Source: Alicycliphilus sp. UBA6560
GTDB lineage: Bacteria > Pseudomonadota > Gammaproteobacteria > Burkholderiales > Burkholderiaceae_C
Assembly (NCBI GenBank): GCA_002434305.1
Contig: DJJU01000006.1
Location: 806,001-870,000 of the forward strand
DNA: 64,000 nucleotides
Reading direction: 5' to 3'
The position numbers and the translations under genes are program-made. The first letter of the stretch is position 1; each line of letters opens with the position of its first letter. The notes under the pieces are model-generated. The model was not told where the DNA came from. It made no database searches and saw only the letters and a list, made by a program, of their open reading frames with translations. This document shows positions 45,201-52,734 of the stretch, piece by piece.

Positions 45201-46253
45201 GCGTCCGCAGCGGCCGGCGCGCTGGTTGGCCGCGGCCTGGCTGATGGGCTCGACCAGCAGCTGCTCGACCTTGCTGCGCAGCGAATAGCGCTTGACGCGC
45301 GCTGTGCCGCTGTCGATCACGTAGCGGATGCCGGGCACGGTGAGCGAGGTTTCGGCCACGTTGGTGGCCAGCACGATGCGGCGCTGGCCGTGGGGCTCGA
45401 AGATACGGTCCTGCTCGGCCTGCGACAGGCGCGAGAACAGCGGCAGCACTTCGGCATTGCGCAACACGGGCGAGTGCTGCAGGTGCTTGCGCAAGTGGTC
45501 GGCGGCCTCGCGGATCTCGCGCTCGCCGGGCAAAAAGACCAAGATGTCGCCGCCGGCACCACCGGCCCACAGCTCGTCCACACCCTCAGCGATCGCGTCG
45601 TTCAGGTCGAAGTCGCGCTTTTCCTCGAACGGCCGCCAGCGCACCTCCACCGGGTAGGTGCGGCCCGAGACCATGATGACCGGCGCCGGGCCTTCGTCGG
45701 AGGCGAAATGCCGGGCGAAGCGCTCGGCGTCGATGGTGGCCGAGGTGACGATGACCTTCAGGTCCGGGCGCCTGGGCAGCAGCTGCTTCAGGTAGCCCAG
45801 CAGGAAGTCGATGTTCAGGCTGCGCTCGTGCGCCTCGTCGATGATCAGCGTGTCGTACTGCGACAGCAGCGGGTCGGACTGCGTCTCGGCCAGCAGGATG
45901 CCGTCGGTCATCAGCTTGACCGAGGCGCCCTTGTGCAGCGTGTCGGCAAAGCGCACCTTGTAGCCCACCACCTCCCCCAGGGGCGTATTCAGCTCCTGGG
46001 CGATGCGCTTGGCCACGCTGGAAGCGGCAATGCGCCGTGGCTGGGTGTGGCCGATCAGCCTCCCGCGCGTGCCATCGGGCGCATTGCATCGGCCCCGGCC
46101 CAACGCCAGGGCCATCTTGGGCAGCTGCGTGGTCTTGCCCGAGCCCGTCTCGCCGCACACGATGACGACCTGGTGCTGCGCGATGGCCGCCATGATTTCA
46201 TCGCGGCGGGCGCTGACGGGGAGGTTTTCGGGAAAGGTGATCGACAAGGCCAT
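42240..46253 (-). CDS. hrpA: ATP-dependent RNA helicase HrpA (DEAH box)
   Basis: The 1337-residue helicase from the ATG at 46253 has Walker A GETGSGKTTQLPK (Lys40), DEAH in LIIDEAHERSLNIDF, SATIDAERF, VFLPGEREI and the QRAGRCGR motif, then the long HrpA-specific C-terminal domains. HrpA rescues stalled ribosomes on mRNA in E. coli. Between the middle and C-terminal regions, at about residues 1013-1043, a Ser/Ala/Pro/Lys-rich linker is encoded by two back-to-back repeat copies. It lies downstream of an acyl-CoA synthetase gene, from which it is separated by a hairpin. Confidence 0.94.
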   Translation of the reverse strand: MALSITFPENLPVSARRDEIMAAIAQHQVVIVCGETGSGKTTQLPKMALALGRGRCNAPDGTRGRLIGHTQPRRIAASSVAKRIAQELNTPLGEVVGYKVRFADTLHKGASVKLMTDGILLAETQSDPLLSQYDTLIIDEAHERSLNIDFLLGYLKQLLPRRPDLKVIVTSATIDAERFARHFASDEGPAPVIMVSGRTYPVEVRWRPFEEKRDFDLNDAIAEGVDELWAGGAGGDILVFLPGEREIREAADHLRKHLQHSPVLRNAEVLPLFSRLSQAEQDRIFEPHGQRRIVLATNVAETSLTVPGIRYVIDSGTARVKRYSLRSKVEQLLVEPISQAAANQRAGRCGRVANGICIRLYDEAGFLQRDAFTDPEILRSSLAGVILRMKSLGLGDVIDFPFLQAPTGRAIADGYQLLQELGAVDERGQLLPTGRELARLPLDPRVGRMIVEGRERGALAEVLVVAAALSVQDVRDRPLDAQQQADQQHAKFDDEKSEFSGYLRLWQWLHDARGGKQVALSRREMAAQGAARTAGAPRNLAVLPVARRQQAPAAPVAAQPAPAEAGDSHRLSNRQWEQLLRQNFISIRRVREWRDIHSQLLTVVREHQWPLNTEAAGYEALHLSMLSGLLGNIGFRAEEADAYLGAHGIKFHPHPGAHLSKKPGRWIVAAEQVETTRLYGRGIAAIEPQWLEQVGAHLLRKQLLEPHWSKKQADVVALERATLYGLVVYSGRQVSYGRIDPHEARQIFIRQALVQGEWDAPWPFLAANLKLVRKVEELEHKSRRQDVLVDEELVVAYYDQLLPEGVFSGATFDKWYRVAAKNQPNLLRLSREELMRHEAAGITTENFPRTVKLGGVDCSASYLHAPGDARDGITVTVPLFVLNQVSEERAEWLVPGMLKDKLQALLKSLPQRPRSRFVPLPESAARLAQRFTQDGVWAQGSLVNALLKAVRDETSLDVKRADFKLDMLSPHLFMNFRITDEHGRQLGQGRNLAALKAELGARARGAFQALASLKIAGSADPEPVSASKSPQKPAGKAPAAIKNEEARAAPAPQRAEARYTAWSFGELPELMEIRKGSQTLIGFPALTDQGDAVAIEVFDEPEAAAARHRAGLVRLFALQLRDALKYLEKNVPDLQKMAVAYMPLGTQEELRAQIIGVALERAFLTEPLPVNEAQFQQRVQEGRARLTLIANEVARLTGAILQEYAAVQRKLKDTKNAREAVADATQQLQRLMPRSFLATVPWPQLQHYPRYLKAIVSRLDKLRADPARDAVRLKELQPLEQRYTRLLAERKGQQDARMQEYRWMLEELRVSFFAQELRTPYPVSTKRLDKIWAQLGS
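43125..43222. repeat. Two palindromic repeat copies R11, inside hrpA
   Basis: The + strand begins TTTTTGATAGCTGCTGGCGC (one copy, left to right) and ends CAGCGCTGCCAGCTATCTTT (a second copy in the other orientation), so the two face each other. The stretch encodes the HrpA linker ASLKIAGSADPEPVSAS, then KAPAAIKNE. The second copy is read in the common phase (GCG CCA GCA GCT ATC), the first is not. Confidence 0.75.
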
Positions 46254-46263
46254 GAGGTGCGGG

Positions 46264-46295
46264 AAAAGCGAAAGGGCTGCACAGCGCAGCCCTTT
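46264..46295 (-). terminator. Hairpin terminator between acyl-CoA synthetase and hrpA
   Basis: AAAGGGCTGC pairs perfectly with GCAGCCCTTT across 5 bases. On the minus strand it is followed by CGCTTTTCCC, so the T-run is broken. It lies 30 bases after the synthetase stop and just before the hrpA start codon. Confidence 0.6.
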
Positions 46296-46324
46296 CTCAC
46301 ATATGGAGCAATTCCCGCATTTTC

Positions 46325-48049
46325 CTACTGCGCGGCCGCCCCCGCCGGCTTGTGCTCTTTCTCCTGCAGCAGCCGCCACATGACCTTGCCGCTGCCGCTC
46401 TTGGGCAAGGCCGGCACGAACTCCACCGAGCGCGGCGCCTTGTACACGGCCATGTTGGCGCGGCACCAGTCCAGGATGTCCTGCTCGGTCGTGTGCTCAT
46501 GCCCGGTGCGCAGCACCACCACGGCCTTGACCGACTCGCCGCGGTAGGCGTCCGTGGTGCCGATCACGCAGGCCTCCTGCACGGCGGGGTGGCGGAACAT
46601 CAGCGCCTCCACCTCGGCCGGCCAGACCTTGAAGCCGCTGGCGTTGATCATGCGCTTCAGGCGGTCGGTGATGAAGAAGTAGCCGTCCTCGTCCACCCGT
46701 CCCAGATCCCCGGTGCGAAAGAAGCGCTTGCCTTCCAGCTCGAAGAAAGCCTGGGCCGTGGCGTCGGGGCGCTGCCAGTAGCCCTCGAACACCTCGGGGC
46801 CGTGCACCACGATCTCGCCCTGCTCGCCCTGGGGCAGCTCGCGCAGGGTTTCGGGGTCGACCACGCGGGCGTCCGTGCTCATGAAGGGAATGCCCAGGCA
46901 CTGCTGCTTAGGCGCATCCACCGGGTTGCTGTGCGAGGGCGCGGCCGTCTCCGTCAGGCCGTAGCCCTCGCAAAAGCGCAGGCCGTACTGCTCCAGCAGG
47001 CGCTGAGCCACGGCCTGCGGCATGGCGGCGCCGCCGCCGCCGATGTACTTCAGGCTGGACAGGTCGAACGAGGCGAAGTTGGGGCTGCCCAGCAGGTCGA
47101 TGACCATGGTGGGGATGTTGGTCCAGGTGGTCACCTGGTAGTGCGAGATCAGCCGGCCGGCCAGCTCGCGGTCCCAGCGCGGCATGATGACCACGGTGGC
47201 GCCCAGGTAGATGGAGGTGTGCAGCACCGACACCATGCCGGTGATGTGGAACATGGGCACCACGGCCAGCACCACGTTCTCGCTGGTGCCGTTGGCCCAC
47301 GCTGCGCCAGCCACGGCGTTGTGGTTGATGCTGCGGTGCAGGTGCATGCAGCCCTTGGGGTGGCCGGTGGTGCCGCTGGTGTAGGGCAGCACGGCCAAGT
47401 CGTCGCGGCCCACGGTGTGCGGCGGCGGCGTGTCCTGGCAGGCCAGGGCGTCGGCCCAGGCGTGCACGCTTCCGCCTTCCAGCTGCGCGGCGGCTCGCTC
47501 GGCGGTGAGCCACTCGCGCCATGCCTCGGGCGGCGCGGCCGGGCCTTCCGCCTGGGCGTCGAAGGCGTCGGTGAAGCGGGTGACCAGCAGGTGCTCCAAG
47601 CGCTTATCGCCCGGCAGGGCGTTGCTGGCCTGGGCCAGGCCGGGCGCCAGGTCGGCGGTGGTGATGGCCACGCGCGCGCCGGAGTCCTGGATGTAGTGCT
47701 TGAGCTCCTCGGCCATGTTCATCGGGTTGACCGGCACCACCACCGCGTTGGCGCGCCAGATGGCGTAGTGCGCCAGCACCAGCTGCGGCGTGTTCTGCGC
47801 CAGCAGGATGACCCGGTCGCCGCGCCGCACGCCGACGCCGTGCAGCCAGGCGGCCAGGCGCTCGGCGCCCTCGTGCAGCTCGCGGTAGCTGGTCGTGCGG
47901 CCCAGGAAGACCAGCGCCGCCTTGTCCGGATAGCGGCGCGCGTTGACGGCCAGGTTGTCCCAGACGCTGGTGGCCGGGACGGTGATCGAGTGGGGCAGGC
48001 GCTTGGGCCAAAAGGTGTAGTGGGCGGGAGGGGTGGTCGGTTCAGGCAC
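46325..48049 (-). CDS. AMP-binding acyl-CoA synthetase, long-chain type
   Basis: The 574-residue protein uses the GTG at 48049 (MPEPTTPPAHYTFWPKRLPH...). The ATP/AMP motif is LPYTSGTTGHPKG, followed by the GYGLTETAAPSH block, the aspartate of FRTGDLGRVDEDGYF, and KVWPAEVEALMFRHPAV with the C-terminal catalytic lysine in PKSGSGKVMWRLL. This pattern fits long-chain fatty acyl-CoA ligases (FadD/AlkK-like), but aryl-CoA or medium-chain use cannot be excluded. No beta-oxidation gene is beside it. Confidence 0.9.
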   Translation of the reverse strand: MPEPTTPPAHYTFWPKRLPHSITVPATSVWDNLAVNARRYPDKAALVFLGRTTSYRELHEGAERLAAWLHGVGVRRGDRVILLAQNTPQLVLAHYAIWRANAVVVPVNPMNMAEELKHYIQDSGARVAITTADLAPGLAQASNALPGDKRLEHLLVTRFTDAFDAQAEGPAAPPEAWREWLTAERAAAQLEGGSVHAWADALACQDTPPPHTVGRDDLAVLPYTSGTTGHPKGCMHLHRSINHNAVAGAAWANGTSENVVLAVVPMFHITGMVSVLHTSIYLGATVVIMPRWDRELAGRLISHYQVTTWTNIPTMVIDLLGSPNFASFDLSSLKYIGGGGAAMPQAVAQRLLEQYGLRFCEGYGLTETAAPSHSNPVDAPKQQCLGIPFMSTDARVVDPETLRELPQGEQGEIVVHGPEVFEGYWQRPDATAQAFFELEGKRFFRTGDLGRVDEDGYFFITDRLKRMINASGFKVWPAEVEALMFRHPAVQEACVIGTTDAYRGESVKAVVVLRTGHEHTTEQDILDWCRANMAVYKAPRSVEFVPALPKSGSGKVMWRLLQEKEHKPAGAAAQ

Positions 48050-48240
48050 GGCGTTGGGCAAAGGGGGGGAGTGGAAAAAGGCGCAAGCACCAAGGCTAGG
48101 CCTGCCCGGCGCGTGGGGCATCCGGGTCGGCCCCGAGGCGGCGTCGCCTAGGTGACCAGCGCGGCCTTTGGCCCCACAGGTATGCTCGCGCCTCTTTCGC
48201 CGACTTCTGCGCCGCTTTCCTGCCCTGCGCGGCACCTGCC

Positions 48241-49419
48241 ATGCTTCTCTTCTCGACCGCCGTCATCCCGCTGCTGTCCCTGTGGCTGTGGTGGCCGGCC
48301 AGCGCCCTGCCCTGGCCCGTGCGCCTGGCCGCAGTGGTCGCCACCGCCCTGCTCGCCTCCTCGCCCGCCTTGCTGCTGTACCTGATGCAGGCCGGCCGCC
48401 TGGGCTATACGACCGTCGCCCACCTGCAGGTGCCCAGCGGCTGGGCGCTGGCCACGCTGGTGCTGGCCCTGCCGCTGGTGCTGCTGCGCGACGTGGGCTG
48501 GCTGGCGGCCCACCTGGGCGGCGCGGCTGGCGCGGCGCGGCTGCTGCACGGCGCCGTGGCGACGCCCGCCATCCTGGCGCTGGCCGCGGCCGTCTGCGCC
48601 TATGGGGTGTGGGCGGCGGTGCGCCCGCCGCAGGTGCACGAGCAGCCGGTCGCCCTGCCCGAGCTGCCCTCGGCGCTGGACGGCCTGCGCGTGGCCGTGC
48701 TGGCCGACCTGCACGCCAGCCCCGTGAACGACGCCGGCTACGTGCAGGCGGTGGTGCAGCGCACGCTGGCGGCCCGGCCCGATCTGATCGTGCTGCCGGG
48801 CGACATGGTCGATGGCCCGGTGAGCGCCACGGCCCCGTCGGTGGCGCCGCTGGCCCAGCTGCAGGCCCCGCTGGGCGTGTGGCTGGCGCCGGGCAACCAC
48901 GAGTACTACAGCGGCTATGACGCCTGGATGGCCGAGTTCGCCCGCCTGGGCCTGTCGGTGCTGCAAAACCGCACCACGCTGCTGCAGGTGGGCGATGCGC
49001 GGCTGGCGCTGTCGGGCATCGGCGATCCGGTCTATGGCCGCACCTCGCACAACAACGCCAACCCCGCCGTGCCCGAGGGCGTAGCCCCGGACGTGGCGGC
49101 CGTGGCGGCCCAGGCCCGCGCCGGCAACGCGGACTTCCACCTGCTGCTGGCGCACCAGCCCAAGTTCGCCCGCGACTACGCGCAGCACGGCATCGGCCTG
49201 CAGCTGGCCGGGCACACGCACGGCGGGCACATCCGGGGCTTCGACCGCTGGGTGGTGGCGCCGTTCAACAACGGCTTCGTGCGCGGCCTGTACGGGGTCG
49301 GCGCCATGCGCCTGTTCGTCTCCAACGGCGCCGGGCTGTGGTCCGGCTTCGCGGTGCGGCTGGGCGTGCCGGCACGCATCGACGTGCTCACGCTGCGCCG
49401 CGCAGCAACTCCTCAATGA
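48241..49419 (+). CDS. Membrane-anchored metallophosphoesterase (YkuE-like)
   Basis: The 392-residue protein has three or four N-terminal membrane helices (residues about 1-130) and a C-terminal calcineurin-like domain with all metal motifs: LADLHASPV, DLIVLPGDMVDGPV, LAPGNHEYY and QLAGHTHGGHIRGF. The ATG at 48241 begins MLLFSTAVIPLLSLWLWW. The product may act on lipid or nucleotide phosphoesters at the membrane. The MFS gene overlaps its stop (ATGA), so the two are translationally coupled. Confidence 0.9.
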   Translation: MLLFSTAVIPLLSLWLWWPASALPWPVRLAAVVATALLASSPALLLYLMQAGRLGYTTVAHLQVPSGWALATLVLALPLVLLRDVGWLAAHLGGAAGAARLLHGAVATPAILALAAAVCAYGVWAAVRPPQVHEQPVALPELPSALDGLRVAVLADLHASPVNDAGYVQAVVQRTLAARPDLIVLPGDMVDGPVSATAPSVAPLAQLQAPLGVWLAPGNHEYYSGYDAWMAEFARLGLSVLQNRTTLLQVGDARLALSGIGDPVYGRTSHNNANPAVPEGVAPDVAAVAAQARAGNADFHLLLAHQPKFARDYAQHGIGLQLAGHTHGGHIRGFDRWVVAPFNNGFVRGLYGVGAMRLFVSNGAGLWSGFAVRLGVPARIDVLTLRRAATPQ

Positions 49420-50624
49420 CTCCATCCCCGCACCGCGCGACCCACGAGCGCCGCAACCTGGGCCTGCTGGTGGCAGCGCAGTCGCTGGGCGGGGCCTCGC
49501 CGCCCATCATCATTTCGCTGGGTGGGCTGGTGGGGCAGATGCTGTCGTCCACGCCCACGGCCTCCACGCTGCCGGTCAGCCTGTACCAGCTGGGCTTGGC
49601 GCTGTCCACGCTGCCGGCGGCCTGGCTGATGCACCGCGCCGGCCGGCGCCTGGCCTATCTGCTGGGCGCGGCCATGGGCGTGCTGTCGGGCCTGGTGGCG
49701 GCCTGGGGCATCTCGCGCTCGGACTTCATGCTGTTTTGCCTGGGTACCTCGCTGGCGGGCTTTTACGGCGCCTGCGTTCAGAGCTACCGCTTTGCCGCCA
49801 CCGACGCGGTGGGCGAGCCTTCGCGCCAGGCCGGCGCCATTTCGCTGGTCATGGTGGGCGGGCTGATCGCCGCGGTCATCGGCCCGCAGGTGGTCATCTG
49901 GACACGCGACAGCCTGCCGGCCACGCCGTTTGCCGGCAGCTTCTACAGCCAGGCGGCGCTGGCGCTGCTGGCCCTGCCGCTGCTGCTGGCGCTGCGCCTG
50001 CCACCGGCGCCGCCGCCGGCCCACGCCAGCGGCGCGCGGCCGTTGGGCGAAATCGCACGCACGCCGCAGTTCGTCGTCGCCGCGCTGGCGGGCGTGGTCA
50101 GCTACGGGCTGATGGCCTTCTTGATGACCGCCGCGCCCATGGCGATGGTGGGCTGTGGCCACAGCGTGGGCGAGGCGGCACTGGGCATCCAGTGGCACGT
50201 GCTGGCCATGTTCGGGCCCAGCTTCTTCACGGGGCGGCTGATCGCGCGCTTCGGCAAGCGCTGCATCACGGCGCTGGGCCTGGCGCTGATCGCCGCGTCC
50301 GGCGCGCTGGCGCTGATGGGGCTGGACCTGACCCACTTCTGGGGTGCGCTGGTGCTGCTGGGCGTGGGCTGGAACTTCGGCTTCATCGGCGCCACGGCGC
50401 TGCTCACCGAGTGCTACCGCCCGGCCGAACGCGCCAAGGTGCAGGCGCTCAACGACTTCCTGGTCTTCGGTACGGTGGCTGTGGCCTCCTTCGGCTCGGG
50501 CCAGCTGCTGCACACGGTGGGCTGGGGCGGCATCAACGCCGGCATGCTGCCCATGGTGGCGCTGGTGCTGGCGCTGCTGGCCTGGGGTGCGAGCCGCCAG
50601 CGCGCCACGCAGACCACCACCTGA
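49416..50624 (+). CDS. MFS transporter
   Basis: The 402-residue, 12-helix permease begins at the ATG overlapping the previous stop. It has MFS loops such as MHRAGRRLAYLLGAAMG (motif A-like) and ARFGKRCITALG between helices 8 and 9, and ECYRPAERAKVQALNDF near helix 10. This resembles the YfcJ/BcrA-type or nitrate-unrelated MFS families of unknown substrate; no periplasmic domain. Substrate cannot be predicted. A repeat copy follows its stop directly. Confidence 0.88.
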   Translation: MTPSPHRATHERRNLGLLVAAQSLGGASPPIIISLGGLVGQMLSSTPTASTLPVSLYQLGLALSTLPAAWLMHRAGRRLAYLLGAAMGVLSGLVAAWGISRSDFMLFCLGTSLAGFYGACVQSYRFAATDAVGEPSRQAGAISLVMVGGLIAAVIGPQVVIWTRDSLPATPFAGSFYSQAALALLALPLLLALRLPPAPPPAHASGARPLGEIARTPQFVVAALAGVVSYGLMAFLMTAAPMAMVGCGHSVGEAALGIQWHVLAMFGPSFFTGRLIARFGKRCITALGLALIAASGALALMGLDLTHFWGALVLLGVGWNFGFIGATALLTECYRPAERAKVQALNDFLVFGTVAVASFGSGQLLHTVGWGGINAGMLPMVALVLALLAWGASRQRATQTTT

Positions 50625-50630
50625 GAGCAC

Positions 50631-50691
50631 TCTTATTTTTATAGCTGCTCGCGCTTGCCCAGCAAGCGCTGGAGGCCAAAAACCCTTCAAA
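50631..50691 (+). repeat. Palindromic repeat copy R12 (intergenic)
   Basis: It reads TTATTTTTATAGCTGCTC, then GCGCTTGC (50651-50658) and GCAAGCGC (50662-50669), a perfect 8-bp hairpin with a 3-base loop, then GCTGGAGGCCAAAAACCCTT. It lies between the MFS and methyltransferase genes. Confidence 0.88.
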
Positions 50692-50755
50692 CCGCCGCAG
50701 CGCCCGCTGGGCGATACTTGGCCAGTCCGAGTGGCGCCAGCCCGGCGCCGCCGCC

Positions 50756-51379
50756 ATGAAAGGCCCCACCGCCGTGCAATCAGCCAGCGAGCAATGGTTT
50801 GACCAGGCGTACTACCAGCGCTACTACTTCGACAAGAAAACCAGCGTGGCCGACCCGCAGCACCTGCAGCGGCTGGCCGCCTTCGTCTGCAGCTACCTGC
50901 ACTACCTGCGCCTGCCGGTGCGGCGCGTGCTGGACATGGGCTGCGGCGTGGGCCTGTGGCAGCCGCTCGTGGCCCAGCACCTGCCCGGCGCGCACTACCA
51001 GGGCGTGGAGTTCAGCCCGTACCTGTGCCAGCGCTACGGCTGGCAGCAGGGCTCGGCGGTCGACTATGCCGCCAGCGAGCCGTTCGACTTCGTCATCTGC
51101 CAGGGCGTGCTGCCCTACCTGAGCCCGGCGGACCTGAAAACCGCCCTGGCCAACCTGGCCCGCCTGACGCGCGGCGCGCTGTACCTGGAGGCCGTCACGC
51201 GCGAGGACTACGAGGCCGGCACCATCGACGAGGAGCTGACCGACCCGCGCCTGCACCGCCACCGCGCCCAGCTGTACCGCCGCGGCCTGGCGCCGCACTT
51301 CATCAACCTGGGCGGCGGCCTGTGGCTCAAGCGCGAGGCGCAGGTGCCGCTGTTCACCCTGGAAGCGCTGGACGAATAA
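50756..51379 (+). CDS. Class I SAM-dependent methyltransferase
   Basis: The 207-residue protein has the SAM motif I VLDMGCGVGLWQPL, motif II acid in GVEFSPYL, and FDFVICQGVLPYL (motif IV region). The N-terminus (WFDQAYYQRYYFDKKTSVAD) is aromatic-rich. The closest general type is a small-molecule methyltransferase with a Rossmann fold; substrate unknown. It ends five bases before the stop of the convergent dehydrogenase gene, with no terminator between. Confidence 0.85.
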   Translation: MKGPTAVQSASEQWFDQAYYQRYYFDKKTSVADPQHLQRLAAFVCSYLHYLRLPVRRVLDMGCGVGLWQPLVAQHLPGAHYQGVEFSPYLCQRYGWQQGSAVDYAASEPFDFVICQGVLPYLSPADLKTALANLARLTRGALYLEAVTREDYEAGTIDEELTDPRLHRHRAQLYRRGLAPHFINLGGGLWLKREAQVPLFTLEALDE

Positions 51380-51384
51380 ACGCC

Positions 51385-52392
51385 TTAGCGCCGCACCTGC
51401 AACGCGCCGGGGTTGACGATGTTGGTGGGCGTGCCCTTGATGAAGTTGACGACGTTGTCGAAGGCCGCGCCAAAGTACAGCTCGTAGCTGTCCTGCTCCA
51501 CATAGCCGATGTGCGGCGTGCACACGCAGTTCTCCAGCCGCAGCAGGGCGTGGCCCTGCAGGATGGGCTCGGTCTCGAACACGTCCACCGCCGCCATGCC
51601 GGGCCGGCCGCGGTTGAGGGCGGCGATCAGCGCATCGGGCTGCAGCAGCTCGGCACGCGAGGTGTTCACGAACAGCGCCGTCGGCTTCATGGCGGACAGG
51701 TCTTCCAGCGTGATCAGGCCGCGCGTCTCGTCCGTCAGGCGCAGGTGCACGGACAGCACGTCGCACTCGGCAAAGAACTCGGCGCGCGTGCGCGCCACCT
51801 GCAGCCCGTCGGTCAGGGCCTGGGCGCGCGAGGCCTCGCTGCCCCACACGCGCACGTTCATGCCGAAGGCGCGGCCGTAGCCGGCCACGATCTGCCCGAT
51901 GCGCCCATAGCCCCAGATGCCCAGCGTCTTGCCGCGCAGCACCATGCCCAGACCGAAGTTGGGCGGCATGGAGGCGGCACGCAGGCCCGATTGCTGCCAG
52001 GCGCCGTGCTTCAAGCTGGCGATGTACTGCGGCAGTCGGCGCATGGCGGCCATGATCAGCGCCCAGGTCAGCTCGGCCGGGGCCACAGGAGAGCTGACGC
52101 CTTCGGCCACCGCCACGCCGCGCTCGGTGCAGGCGGCCACGTCGACGTGCTCGCCCACCCGCCCCGTCTGGGCGATGAGCTTCAGGCGCGGCAGTTTGTC
52201 CAGCAGCTGGCGCGTGATGTGGGTGCGGTCGCGGATCAGAACGATCACGTCGGCGTCGCGCAGGCGTACCGACAGCTGGCCCAGCCCCTTGACGTTGTTG
52301 GTATAGACCTTGGCAGAAAAGGAATCCAGCCGCGACGCGCAGTGCAGCTTGCGCACGGCGTCCTGGTAGTCGTCGAGGATGATGATGTTCAT
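51385..52392 (-). CDS. D-2-hydroxyacid dehydrogenase (NAD-dependent)
   Basis: The 335-residue protein from the ATG at 52392 has the Rossmann motif GIWGYGRIGQIVAG, a catalytic Arg in VNTSRAELLQ, an acidic residue in VDVFETEPI and the catalytic His in CTPHIGYVEQ, the dehydrogenase triad of the family. It starts MNIIILDDYQDAVRKL. Substrate is unresolved (glycerate, hydroxypyruvate or phenylpyruvate-type acids are possible). Confidence 0.92.
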   Translation of the reverse strand: MNIIILDDYQDAVRKLHCASRLDSFSAKVYTNNVKGLGQLSVRLRDADVIVLIRDRTHITRQLLDKLPRLKLIAQTGRVGEHVDVAACTERGVAVAEGVSSPVAPAELTWALIMAAMRRLPQYIASLKHGAWQQSGLRAASMPPNFGLGMVLRGKTLGIWGYGRIGQIVAGYGRAFGMNVRVWGSEASRAQALTDGLQVARTRAEFFAECDVLSVHLRLTDETRGLITLEDLSAMKPTALFVNTSRAELLQPDALIAALNRGRPGMAAVDVFETEPILQGHALLRLENCVCTPHIGYVEQDSYELYFGAAFDNVVNFIKGTPTNIVNPGALQVRR

Positions 52393-52734
52393 CGTGTTCA
52401 CAAACCCCTTTGCCCTGCACGCCGCGGGGCGCACAGGGGGCGGCGCCGGGGGGCGCCCGCTGTCAAAGGGCTATTGTCACGGATAGCGCCGGCGCAGCCA
52501 GCGGCGCACGGGCATGTGGCATGCCCGAAGCGGCGCTCAAAAGCGCCCGGGCCTGCGGATCGCCTGGCGCGAGCGAATTTGTTTCCAGACGAATCGGGCC
52601 AGGGCGAGAAGGATGAGCTTGCGCATGGAAGTGGGCCTTGCAGATGAAAGGGAGGATGCCGAGCATCCCGCCTGGCGCGTGCCCGGAGTGTCAGCGCCGG
52701 CGTCGAGACGCTGTCGGCGCCACGGCGCAAGCGC
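52393..52734. other. 342-base gap between the dehydrogenase and the UvrA paralogue
   Basis: The gap holds a short possible reading frame on the minus strand (52537-52626) and a 7-bp inverted repeat GGGCATG-TGG-CATGCCC (52511-52527). No other gene is supported, and I see no clear terminator for the UvrA paralogue. Confidence 0.5.
52537..52626 (-). CDS. Possible 29-residue membrane peptide
   Basis: The frame encodes MRKLILLALARFVWKQIR and then SRQAIRRPGRF: one short hydrophobic helix and a strongly basic C-terminus, a common layout for small membrane proteins. An AAGG lies 12 bases before the ATG, which is a weak ribosome site. Longer overlapping frames here look non-coding. Confidence 0.3.
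   Translation of the reverse strand: MRKLILLALARFVWKQIRSRQAIRRPGRF

Noticed and set aside
52511..52527. GGGCATG-TGG-CATGCCC as terminator
   Set aside because: A 7-bp stem with a 3-base loop but no T-run on either strand.
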